From: Elymus sibiricus
Lineage: Eukaryota; Streptophyta; Magnoliopsida; Poales; Poaceae
Reading direction: 5' to 3'
Length of the DNA stretch: 64,000 bases
Assembly: GCA_039707655.1 (NCBI GenBank)
Contig: CM077667.1
Span: forward strand, 415,009,409-415,073,408
Under the pieces are notes generated by a model. That model made no database searches. It was not told the origin of the DNA and was given only the letters and a program-made list of their open reading frames with translations. Both the position numbers and the translations under genes were made by a program. Numbering within the stretch: position 1 is the stretch's first letter; each line of letters starts with the position of its first letter. Of this stretch, positions 24,091 through 34,315 are shown piece after piece.

Positions 24091-24672
24091 ATGTCGTCCA
24101 GTGGTTCATCATGTTCTCGCGGTGGCGGGATTCGAAGGAGAGGCGCCATCGGGTCAGCTCGCTCGCCCGTGCCATATCGGGAGCAAGCCATGGATTACGA
24201 GCCGGCGAAGTTCTACAGATCGTGCGGGATGAAGGCGGCTCGGTGGATCTCATGGAGTCCAGCAAATCCTGGGAGGAGGTACTATTCATGCTTGGATAAG
24301 AATGTAAGCTTAATTTCGCCTCTTCTTTGCTGTATTTGTTCCCCTCTGTTCTATTTTTCTTGTACTGAAATTTGTTTTTTAATTGGACAACATGGATTCA
24401 TGGAGTGGCATGATGATCCAACAACGCCATTTTTGCGTGATTTGTTGGGAGATCTTCGGGACAGAGTGTGGATGCTTGAGGCTGCTGTTGCTAGTCAGTC
24501 CGGTGAGGGAGAAATTGCTGCATTGAGAGAGGAATTGGAGAAGAAGACTCAAGTTATTTCAGACATTAGTGCTAGGTGTGAGAGGAAAGATGTGGTTCAG
24601 ATGTATAAATGTGTAGTTTATGGTTTAATCATATTTGTAGCTTGTTTAGTAGCAGGGTTCATGCTATCTTAG
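24091..24672 (+). CDS. MULE accessory ORF: GRF-like zinc finger, coiled coil, C-terminal membrane helix
   Basis: A 193-aa open frame from ATG 24091 (an upstream in-frame ATG at 24052 is possible). After a basic Ser/Gly-rich leader it has a GRF-type segment: CG at about 45-46, ISWSPANPGRRYYSC at 53-67 and HGFMEW at 101-106. Residues 72-100 are hydrophobic and Cys-rich; the DNA there starts GTAAGC at 24304 and may be an intron, but no AG acceptor lies where expected and the frame reads through. The first Cys of the usual CxCG pair is Arg or Ser, so zinc binding is doubtful. Residues about 132-160 are Glu/Lys-rich, likely a coiled coil, and the last 20 (VVYGLIIFVACLVAGFMLS) form a membrane anchor. 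It lies between the left TIR and the transposase 3' end, convergent with it. Function unknown. Confidence 0.7.
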   Translation: MSSSGSSCSRGGGIRRRGAIGSARSPVPYREQAMDYEPAKFYRSCGMKAARWISWSPANPGRRYYSCLDKNVSLISPLLCCICSPLFYFSCTEICFLIGQHGFMEWHDDPTTPFLRDLLGDLRDRVWMLEAAVASQSGEGEIAALREELEKKTQVISDISARCERKDVVQMYKCVVYGLIIFVACLVAGFMLS

Positions 24673-24674
24673 CT

Positions 24675-25168
24675 TGTGGAGTGATGCAATGGGATGCTAT
24701 GTTAATTGCAATGTAATGTATCTCACTGATGTTGGAATGAATTTGAAAATCCCAAATCTGTTGTGTATGCCTGAATTTTTCAGTTTTGACAGCTCTAGTC
24801 TGCAAAAGTCTGAATTTATTACTAAAAAAATTCAGACTTTTTACAACAAACTCTGATTTTTTTAACTAACTGTCAGTTTCCAGTACGAATGCACTGCACT
24901 GGCATTTTTTGACAGTAGGAAGAAGCACATCAGGATCATACATATTTGTTCACAGTAGTATTGGTCAATTTGCAGTGACACTGAAATGCATCAGGCAACC
25001 TGAACATAAATAGTGGTCATTTGATAGTACTACAAGGTCCATGTTCACATCATAAAACTATAGTTCATACAAAAACTACCAACTTAAGCAGTATTTCATA
25101 CTGACACTTCCATCACAAGCAGCACATCATTCTGCCATTTTCCAAAATAACCACATCATCAAACACCT
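24675..25168. other. Intergenic space inside the MULE
   Basis: AT-rich DNA between the converging 3' ends of the GRF-like ORF and the transposase. No coding or structured element is supported; it should hold both 3' UTRs. Confidence 0.6.
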
Positions 25169-28100
25169 CTAGTAATTTCCACTAGCTGTGAAATAGGACA
25201 TGAATCCAGAAGCTGATTTTGTCCCTCTTCCAGCTCCAGCCTCTCTCCCAGCTCCTCTCCCTCTTCCAGCTCCAGTCCCTCTCCCAGCTCCTCTTCCTCT
25301 TCCAGTTGTTGCTGAACTTCTAGTCATTCTGGGTGGTCTAAAGCTAGATCCAGCAGCTTGAGAGCTTGATCCAGCAGCTTGAAAGCTTGATCCAGCAGCT
25401 CTGCTTCTTGATGCATCTGTTTGTGTTTCCTGTACAATAAAATACAGAAGTCAGGGCAAAATCAATTCATAAATTCATTTTAACAGAGCAAAGATAGTAA
25501 TAAATCACCTCTGTTGCTCTCTGTTTTCTCCCTCTCTTGCCAAGATGTGACTTTGTTTTTTTGGTACTATCTCCATTCTTACTACAAGAAGTTTTGTTGT
25601 GTCCCTTACCACCACAAGATCCACAAGTTATCTGAATGCCATGCTTGCTCAATTTCTTTCCCTTTGGTGCTTCACCCTCTTCTCTCCTCCTGTCATTGTT
25701 CTTTTTTCCTTTGCCCTGGCATGGCAATGTAGCCAGGTGCAACTGGCCTAGGGTTTTGGGACACATGCCAGTTTTCCTCTCCTTCAACAGGTTGCAGGCA
25801 GTGCTCATAAATCTTCTTGAAAGTTTCAATGGAGTAGCAGTTGTCAATGTAATCTTCCAACTTTCTCCCACTTTTATAGATAGCACATATGGCATGGGTG
25901 CAAGGCGGTGCTGCCAGCTGAAAGTAACCACAAGAACAAGTCCTATTCTCAAGATTTACTGTGTATCTCCTGCCCCTCCCTGTCAGATGCTTGACCTCAA
26001 AGCCCTCCTTTCCATTCCACGGGACCTCACAGAATTGAGTTCTCTTGATACTAGCCTTGAGTTTTTTGAAAATGTTTGGGCAAATTGTGCCCTTCCAGTT
26101 GTCACTTTTGGCTCTCTGCTCTTGAACTCTAACCAGAACTTTCTTCCCGATTTTCTCTTGTTGTGAAATAATGGGGTAGAACCTAGCTTCTATAATAGCA
26201 TTGTTGAATGACTCACAAAGGTTGTTGTCAACTGATTCACATTTTGCCCCAACTGGAGAGAAAGCCCTAGCCCAATGCTTTGGTTCTGTTCTCATGATGT
26301 CCTTTGCACCATCAGGAGTAAGCTGAGCTAGCTTGGCTTTGTTATAGTTAAAATCTTCCATGTTTGAAGCCTTTGCAATGGCCCAGAACCTTTTCTGCAA
26401 CTCATGGTCTCTATGTTTCTTTCTCCAATTGGCATAAATGTGCCTAGCACACATCCTGTGCTCTGCCCTAGGCAAGTAGTCTCTCATGCTTATAATTAGG
26501 CCCTGTAAGAAGAGACAAAAATAATTATTAAATAGGGCAGGAACAACACCTACACCTACATAGGCATTAAATCGATAAGTTTTACCTTCTGTTGGTCAGA
26601 AATGAAGACCCATCCAGCACCTTGATCATTAATGTCCAAATCTTTGATAAGAAGTCCAATAAACCAGGCCCAGGTATCCTTGGTCTCCTTCTCCACAACA
26701 GCCCATGCAACTGGATACGTTTGGTTGTTGGCATCCCTAGCAATTGCAGCTAGCAGCTCACCTTGGCATGCTCCCTTGAAGAAACAACCATCCAGGCCAA
26801 TCACTTTCCTGCATCCAGCTTTAAACCCTTGCTTCATTGCATTGAAACAAACATAAAATTGTTGAAAGATGTTCTGCTCCATCACTTCTGGGTCCAAGCA
26901 AACAGCCACTGTGCTCCCAGGGTTGCTTCTAAGCAGTTCTAACTGATAATCAAACACTTTTGTGTACTCATTTTTCATACCACACAAAAGCTTGTCAAGG
27001 ACAAAAAAAATTTGCTGCCTTGCACTTTGAAATTGATACATCAGCAAACATGTCTTGCCTCACTGTGGATTTCATGCTGTCAATCTTCCATAGAGGATTT
27101 GCCAAGATGAAATTCTCATACCTTTTGGCAATTACCTTAGTAGTAACCAGTTTATTGTCTCTGTTTTGTGCACATTCATGCTCATCTTCAAATGTGATTA
27201 TTTGAAACCTAGAACACCTGCTTATTTTTGCTGCATACAACAACCATGGACACCCAGGCTAGTCACGTTTTGCCCTAACTCTGTGCTCCTCAGATTTTAA
27301 GAAGGAAATGCTCCTTTTGGTGGCAAGTCCATACCTCTTTATGGCCTTGGTTAACTGCTTCTTGCTTCTAAAAACCATTTCTAGACTGAAGTGTGGAATG
27401 CCAGAGTCAGGGTTAAACCTAACATACTGGCTCTTCCTCCTAGCCATGTTCCCATCTTCATCTTCATCATATGAGTAGTCCTCATCAGATGATTCAAACT
27501 CCATATCCTGTACAGCCTCCTCCACATTTGCCACAAGCTCAATAGGCACAACCCCATTTGCATCTGTATCAGCCCACCTCTTGGAATCTCTCATCTTTTT
27601 TCTGAATTTTCTTGCATGCTTTCTCAGCTCAACAACCTCTGATTCTTCCCCACTATCATCTGTATGTGCCACATACTCAATGTCCTCTGAGTCAGATGAA
27701 TCTGCAACATCTTGTGCAACTTCTGCAGCATTTTCAGAAACTACTGCAGCATTTTCAGAAAAAGTAGTAGCATTTTGTGCAGGTACTGCAGCATTTTGTG
27801 CAACTTCTGAAACTTGGGACATATCAATTGTTGTTTCACATGCTTGAGTTGGATTAACAACTTGAGAACTCTGGCTAGCATAAACACTTCTCCCTTTTTT
27901 CCTTACTGGACTGCTTATCACTTGTGTGATCACACCACCTTCATTGGGAACAAGGATATTTTCAAGTATCTCACCACTTGCACCACCACTCTCTCCATTT
28001 CCATTGTCATGCTCATCTTTTGCTGTGATAATCAAATCAGGCTCATCTTCACTGCCAATGCACATGAGGTCCTCAAGCTCATCTCCTTCAAAATCAGACC

Positions 28101-28446
28101 CACTATCTGCTTCCTCTGTTTCATCTTGCTCCCCATTATACTCAACATATACTTCAGCAACCCCTCCATCTGTAATGTAGTCAGACATCTTCATTACACC
28201 AGCATCATCAAATAAGAAAAGCAATCCATTTATCAACTCTCTGCCAGGCAATAAAAAATGAAACTTCATGCTCTCCTTCACTCTCATATGATCTCCTAAA
28301 AAGCCTTTCAGCTCCGGCAAGGAGAGCTTGTCCCTCTCAATCTCTGACATGCCAATATCTCCACCCACATAATCAAGCGATGGACCAATCCGTATGAACT
28401 CGCCCCCAAAGTGAAATCTGACGGTCAACACTTCTGCTGGATCCAT
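25169..28446 (-). pseudogene. MuDR-type transposase, recently disrupted
   Basis: Start ATG at 28446. N-terminal PB1-like segment (VRFHFGGEFIR), a long acidic/Ala-rich linker, a MuDR DNA-binding region around 27259-27350, the MULE transposase core (GLDGCFFKGACQGELL, then VEKETKDTWAWF), a CESFNNAI motif, a SWIM zinc finger (TCSCGYFQLAAPPCTHA) and a CCHC knuckle (CGSCGGKGHNKTSC). The C-terminus is Gly/Arg-rich. Two GT-AG introns are visible: 26503-26585 and 25430-25508; the stop is TAG at 25169-25171. Disruptions: in-frame TAG at 27256-27258, a frameshift at a T-run near 27002-27009, and a frameshift at the T-run 25702-25707. It would cut and rejoin the TIR ends in the nucleus if intact. Confidence 0.9.
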
Positions 28447-28861
28447 GTTTTCAACAGCAAAATCCTACATTGCAACAAATATGTAAGCAAAATTGAACTC
28501 CAGGCTACAAATAGAACCATCTGAAGGCGGCAAAATCCCCCCCCCCCAAAACCCCAATTTGAACACCTGTAGAACCCTAAACCTAGCGCCCGCAGGAGTC
28601 TAAAATTTCCCGTAAAAAAACACCGAGGACGACTGCTGAGGAATAACGTCGTGTACTTGCTCTTTTTCTGGAGGACTGCTCGTCGGAGGTCGTTGCGATC
28701 AGCCGCCGTTCGCCATCGTCGCCACAGAGGAGAAGTTGATGCGTCAGGGGAGAAGGAGGAAACAGAGGAGGTGGGAGGCGAGCTGGTCCGACCCAGCCAG
28801 ATATCCCCGTGCCTAAACCAGTTGGACCCACGCCCCAGAGCTGATTCAGCAATCCCGGTCA
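28447..28861 (-). promoter_or_regulatory. MULE transposase 5' region
   Basis: The space between the transposase start and the right TIR. In MULEs this segment with the TIR acts as promoter and 5' UTR. It includes a C-run at about 28537-28547. No TATA box is clear. Confidence 0.45.
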
Positions 28862-29008
28862 CACGTCAGCGAATCCCTGTTTGGGAACGGCTTTAAGGGC
28901 GCAAAGAACTGGGATCAGAGAGGTGGGGGTGTCGATTTCAGGGATTTGAAGGTAGGGGTTCGAATTCGCCGGGTCGAACGAAGACAAGGTTTAAAACAGA
29001 CTTTTGCC
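28862..29008 (-). repeat. MULE right terminal inverted repeat
   Basis: Inverted copy of 23777-23922, ending next to the target duplication TACAAAACC at 29009. Confidence 0.92.
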
Positions 29009-29041
29009 TACAAAACCCCGACCTCAACGGAGACGCGCGTC

Positions 29042-29348
29042 GCGAACCAACCTGTGGTTGGATGGTTAGAGGGACTGTGGTATCCCCAGCCCATCAGGGT
29101 TCAAATCCTGGTGCTCGCATTTATTCCTGGAATTATTTCAGGATTTCCGACGATGCGCATTCAGTGGGAGGAGACGTTCCCGTCGACGACGAGGTGCCTA
29201 CGGTGACTTTGTAAATTTCAAGATGATATGCCGGCTCAATCTCTCGGAGGTGCTCATAGGGGTAGGGTGTGCGTGTGTGCGTTCATAGGGGTGAGTGTAT
29301 GCGCGTGTATATGAGCGCTTGCGTCTGTACTGTGTTAAAAAAAAAAAA
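29042..29348 (+). mobile_element. Full-length tRNA-derived SINE
   Basis: It has an RNA polymerase III A-box-like TGGTTAGAGGG (29063-29073) and a perfect B box GGTTCAAATCC (29098-29108), a non-tRNA body, and a 3' A-run at 29337-29348. The direct repeat AACGGAGACGCGCGTC flanks it (29026-29041 and 29347-29362; the AA overlaps the tail), the target duplication of reverse-transcriptase-primed insertion. Related, older copies are at 23482-23713 and 37806-38085. It sits about 190 bp before the WD40 gene start codon in the same orientation. Confidence 0.92.
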
Positions 29349-29539
29349 CGGAGACGCGCGTCACGCGCAGTCGCCCACCCGTGCGCGGACAGGTACCTAC
29401 CCAATCCCCGCGCCGCGCCTGCTCTCCTCTTCCCCTTGGGGGCAAAAAAAAAAAAAGGGTCAGCAGCAAGCGGAGCACAGGCTCGCGTATCTCGCCTGCG
29501 GAAAGAGGGGCGATAGACAGACACGCGCGGCCGCCGGCG

Positions 29540-32500
29540 ATGCTGTCGGCGCGGAGCCTGCGGAAGGCGTCCGTCCCGCCGTCCCTTCTCTCCGAACCCT
29601 CGCCCGGCTGCCTCCAGCCCACGCGCCTCGCCGTCCACGTGCGTACGCCGCCGCACCGTATCCGTCGCGCGCACCTCTCCTCGCGCACGCCTCCAGAACC
29701 CTAAACCCTCGGCTCTAATCCCTGTCCTATCCTCCCTCCTGTCCCAGGTTAATGGCGACGGCGGCTCCTGCTCCGCCTACTTCGCCTCCGGCTGCCGCGT
29801 CTACAAGATCGAGGTCCCTCTTTCTCTTTCTCTCCTCCGGAACTGTAGCGTGGTGTCTCTGCTCTGTTCCCCTCCGAAGCTTAATTAGTGGAGTAGATTG
29901 CACATTAGTTGCTTGAGTGCTTCAAATGAGTTTCGGAAGTCCTGTAACCCATTGAACCACGAATGCTGCTTTCGAACCTGGCACCCAGGTTCAGTTGCTC
30001 TTTCTGGTCAGAGTGCACTTTAGCACTCCCTTCGTCCGGAAATACTTGTCGGAGTAATGGATGTATCTAGACGTATTTTAGTTCGAGATACATCCATTTT
30101 TATCCATGTCGTCGACAAGTATTTCCAGACGGAGGGAGTAATTAGGAACGCAACTAGTTCTTTTCGGTTCTGCCATTGCTCATTAGCGATGCTCGGCGAA
30201 AATAGTAGAATTTGTCATGTATGGGGTCACAATTGTTTGTAAATTTATGTTGCTGTGAGTGTGATGTCATGTCTCCTATGCATGGGTTCTTAAGTTGATA
30301 TCCCTTTCTATTTATCTTGGAGCTTAAAGATATCCATGGAAGAGGAGATGCTGTCGAGAGGAAAGGAGAGCCTGTTGATTCCTATCAGTGCACAGGTAAT
30401 ACTCTCGCTTTTCAGAGCTTATCAGTTTTGGGTGCTTATTTACTGTGAAGTCCATTCTTGTTGAAAGGTCATAAGCTCGTCGGTTGTGGACCGCTGCCCG
30501 CATCGTTCGGAGATTCAGAGTGTAGTTCTGGCGGAGGGTGAAGGTGCGATCTTCAACAATATATCATAATATTTCCCAGAAAAAACAAGCTGTATTTGGG
30601 CTCTTGGCATATCATAGGCTGAAATAGCCATCAAATTTATAATACTCCCTCCGATCCATATTACTTGTCGCTCAAACGAATGTATCTAGCACTAAAATAT
30701 CTCTAGATTCATCCGTTTGAGCGACAAGTAATATGTATCAGAGGGAGTAGTATATTACAATCTGCTGTTCTCGAGTTGGCGTATCCAGCTTTACCTGCTG
30801 TAACTATAGCATACAGGGAGCATGCATGACCATACGTATTATACGTGAAGGACACTGTCTTAGACATTGTCTCTGCCTCAATATTTTGCTTGACCACCAG
30901 GAGTCATAATTTCCACCAACCATCGCTTGCAGGCGCACTTTGATTTTCGAAAATGCGCTTTAAGACTTGACTAGTTAGTAGTTTTTGCCTTAGGTTTGTA
31001 AGTTGAGCTCACAGTTGCAGGGTATCTAAGAGGTTATGGAATTATAAGCACATGCAGAGTGCTAGGTTACTAAGAGCTGGTACTAACTATATATGTTTCT
31101 GTTGTATTCCCCCGTGCCACTCCATGTATGGCTATAGTTAGTTCTTGTGTCTTCCTAAAATATAACCATGTGTATCATAGACCATATTTCATATTCAATG
31201 TTTTGTGACTTTTCAGGTGATAGCTGCTTGATTTTGGGAACTGTCGACTCTTACGGTCACCTCATTGTATCCCGTTTGGACACTGTGGCTGAGGGTAACT
31301 TTACTACTTTGTATTTTGAGTAGATAGCATGGTTTAAATCCGTAAGAATATGTGGAATTCTGTTTATATATGTCATTCTTAATGCAATAAGTTTCTTGAA
31401 ACTGCTTCAGATTTGCATAGTACAATTCATTTTATGCCATGTTGTAGCTTCCTTATTCCATCTGATCATGGTGGATAATAATACCATAAACCATAAAACC
31501 GTGACGCTCAAGCTTCCTGAAGAGAAGCTTAATGAGATATTTTTGACAATAGTTTTTCAGGCAAATAAAGCGGTTCCCTTTTTAAGATGATCTTATTCTT
31601 GGATTATCAACACAACATATGAATATGTCATTACTAAACTTGCTCAGACATCGACAGGGCATCCTATTCAGTACCACCTCATGATAGTGGTGTCGGAGAA
31701 GGAAGTTGGGCTGGGTTGTGTTTTAGTCCAACCCACCAATCCACGGTACATTTATTGACTTTGCATTACCTAGAAAATTCACCCATCGTCCTTGTTCAAA
31801 CTTAATTTGGCGCATTTCCCACTGACTTTTTTATATTTAGTGTAGCATAAAAATGCCATTGCACTTTGCATGCCGCAAAATCCAAACAACTTGATATTCT
31901 TTTCAGGTAGCTGTTGCTCGTGAATTGTGTAAGAGCATTGATATCTATGATCAAGATATTCATATTCGGAGTTTACGTACGTAAGTTTTCCTCTTACTAG
32001 ATTTTTTTTTTGTCAGCGTCATCTGTTTTGCTCTAAAAGTTAGATTGCCTCTACATGTACTGGTACAGTAACATGTTTCTTTCCACACGATTCCCGTTCG
32101 TGCATTCTTCTCATACGACCTTTACATAATTAGTTGAAGGAGGCCTTGCGGGTGAACCACACAAACCCGCTTTACATCTAAGTTATTATCATTGCTATGT
32201 CCCGTAGAATATTTGAGCTGAGCATAATTTTGTAAAACTAAAAGTCTAAAACTGCAGGTTATGGTACCCATCTTCAGTAAGGTTTCCTCAATGCTTTCCG
32301 CAAGGGAGTGAAAGTAGCTCGATATTGGCAATTACTGAAGGTCCTCAGGTTAGACTCCAGGCAGCAGCCCCCCTGTTAAATTTACATTCATCTACCCTCT
32401 TTTCTCATGGTGGTTAATTGCAGCTGAGCATCTGGGACTTCAGAATGCATAACAATGGTGGATGTGTACAACGCATTTCTGGTCCAATTGGAGGCATATT

Positions 32501-33622
32501 ATACTCTGTCTGTACCTCTCCTTCAGGACTGATTGCTGTTGGTGGAACTGATCGTGCTGTCACAATCTATGATCCTCGCAGGTTAGGTTGCCTGTTTTCT
32601 TCTTTTAGTTCAAGGATCTGACAAGTAGTTGCATGTTTACTGCAGTACCAGAGTGATTGAAAGTTCAGTTTATGCTTTGTGTATAGGTGGTCGGCCTTAT
32701 CAAGATGGGTGGGCTGCTCCAAGTATGAGGTTGGTCTACCTTCTTCTGATGTTTAAAATCAAACTACCTGAAAATTTACTATTAAATGTATCATAAAGTG
32801 AGAATTGAAGATTTGATGTTTCATGAAGCAATGGAGTTCTCAGATAGTGTATTTGCCTTCATACCCAGATTACTGGTCTCTTGTTTTCGTCAGTGGACCA
32901 ATCCTTCATGTATGTCCAAGGTGTTGACTATGAGGTGTGCATCCGACTCATTTCCTTGGACCTTGCTTTGTGCATCTCATACTTCTTTAGCTACTGCTGC
33001 TGCTTAGTATTTGTTGCCTGTCTGTTACATATGGTGTGATTTTTGTTTATGGTTGGTAAAATAGTTCCTAATTATAACAATAGATACTCAGCTTATTTCG
33101 TGATATTTTTGCTACTTTCTAGAATTTCAGTATCTCAGGCAACTGTAGCAAATTCTTCTTCTGGACATGACATTATTGATTTGTATTTTCTGAAAAATGA
33201 TGGAAATGGCAGCAGTGAACTTCTCTTTTGGGAGTAATCTAGTGAACACTTCATCATGGTTCAGCTTAAGCAATGAGCTCCTATGATACTTTTTCACATC
33301 TGCTGAGATTGTAGTCTCACTGCAGATTACTTGTGGGCGCTGGAGAGAAAGTGAGCGCGCATTCTCATTTCGAGGTGACTCGAACTGGCTGGGCTTTTCA
33401 AAGGTACCCCCAGCCCTCACCCCAGTGGGAGGAAAAATAGCCTCAGACAAAAAAGTTATATATGCATACAAGCGTAACAAATGCACTGTCTAAGTCCTAA
33501 TGCGGCTATGTGTTTCTGATCTGCAGTGTGCGGATACCGATGTGGTTGCTGGATGGTGCGAGTCTGGAAGTATCTTCGTTGCTGATGTTAGGCAGGATCT
33601 TCTCTCGGTAATTGGGGTTTAG
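29540..33622 (+). CDS. WD40/transducin-like protein, 13 exons, 362 aa
   Basis: Exons: 29540-29638, 29748-29813, 30330-30395, 30468-30543, 31217-31294, 31648-31745, 31907-31980, 32258-32348, 32424-32581, 32687-32729, 32869-32934, 33326-33403, 33527-33622. All introns begin GT and end AG, every phase joins, and the total is 1,089 nt with one terminal TAG, so the gene looks intact. WD-like blades are visible, for example ILAITEGPQLSIWDFR and IAVGGTDRAVTIYDPRRW in exons 8-10, and GWCESGSIFVADVR at the end. Such propellers are protein-interaction scaffolds; the partner and pathway are not known to me. The start is the first ATG of a CpG-rich first exon. The exon 2 donor (GTCCCT) is weak. Introns carry two Stowaway MITEs and the 3' UTR a third. 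Confidence 0.88.
30026..30138. mobile_element. Stowaway MITE (Hades-like) in intron 2 of the WD40 gene
   Basis: Inverted ends CTCCCTTCGTCCGGAAAT / ATTTCCAGACGGAGGGAG, 113 bp, hairpin-forming, with TA on the right and CA (mutated TA) on the left. The family name is tentative. Confidence 0.85.
30645..30747. mobile_element. Stowaway MITE in intron 4 of the WD40 gene
   Basis: Inverted ends CTCCCTCCGATCCATATTAC / GTAATATGTATCAGAGGGAG, 103 bp, flanked by TA on both sides. Nearly perfect hairpin. Confidence 0.9.
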
Positions 33623-33694
33623 GGCAGGGCGACAAGAGTGTGCACTATGAATGACGTCTGTGCTCCAGTTTCCAGGCACAACCTGTATCATGTA

Positions 33695-33851
33695 CTCCCT
33701 TCGTTTCTAAATAGAAGCCTTTTTAGAGATTTCAGTACAGACTACATGCAGATGTATATAGACATATTTTAGAGTGTAGATTCACTCATTTTGCTCCGTA
33801 TGTAGTCCATATTGGAATATCTAAAAAATCTTATATTTAGGACGAAGGGAG
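33695..33851. mobile_element. Stowaway MITE (Athos-like) in the 3' UTR of the WD40 gene
   Basis: Inverted ends CTCCCTTCGTTTCTAAAT / ATTTAGGACGAAGGGAG, 157 bp, with TA duplications at 33693-33694 and 33852-33853. It lies between the stop codon and the likely poly(A) signal. Confidence 0.88.
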
Positions 33852-34096
33852 TAGCGGTCAGCCTTGGGGGCGGAAGTTTCTTCCTGGTTCTTGTATTATC
33901 CGAGTTATGCTTTGCTAGCTTACAATACAATGCTAAATTTGAGTGTGCCTATGGTTCGCTTAGTTATTTGTTTCATGCATTGCATGTTATTTTGTTCGCT
34001 AAATGTCTCTAGCATTCTATTTGCACGTTATTTTGATATTCTGTTTGTGTTGTGATGTACATCGCCATACTGCCCATACATACTGGCTGCAATGCA

Positions 34097-34102
34097 AATA
34101 AA
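34097..34102 (+). terminator. Likely poly(A) signal of the WD40 gene
   Basis: AATAAA lies 475 bp after the stop codon and 214 bp before the convergent bZIP stop codon. No stronger candidate is closer, but plant signals are loose. Confidence 0.45.
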
Positions 34103-34315
34103 AAAGAAAAGGCAGATCAATGTAAGCTGCCGACAAGATTCCTTTCTGCTCAAATGCAGCCTTCCTCTCTACAGATAACGATTCCATTCAAGATGCGTAT
34201 GCTATTTCTACTAGGTTACAACAACTAAGTTAACTCCAATAAGCAGAAGAATGGCAGATAAACAAATCAAAATCTATATAGCTGTAAGGGGATGGCTACT
34301 GAGCTTGGCTCATGT

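Larger units (their letters stand above)
23777..29008 (-). mobile_element. Full-length Mutator-like element (MULE), 5.2 kb
   Basis: Long terminal inverted repeats of about 146 bp (23777-23922 and 28862-29008) begin GGGAGAAGTCTG and, on the other strand, GGCAAAAGTCTG. The 9-bp direct repeat TACAAAACC flanks it (23767-23775 and 29009-29017, with one extra C on the left), matching the 9-bp target duplication of MULEs. Inside are a minus-strand MuDR-type transposase gene (25169-28446) and a convergent plus-strand GRF-like ORF (24091-24672). High TIR identity and a clear target duplication suggest a recent insertion; the transposase is already broken. Confidence 0.93.

Noticed and set aside
29063..29108. 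tRNA gene suggested by A and B boxes
   Set aside because: No cloverleaf or acceptor stem; boxes lie in a repeated element with A tail and target duplication, so it is a SINE.
29198..29718. Several 70-158 codon frames across the SINE end and first WD40 exon
   Set aside because: They cross the SINE tail and the splice junction and have Arg/Ala-rich compositions typical of GC-rich shadow frames.
30026..30747. Possible microRNA precursors (two near-perfect hairpins)
   Set aside because: Ends CTCCCTCCG and TA target sites identify Stowaway MITEs; hairpins are inherent to them.
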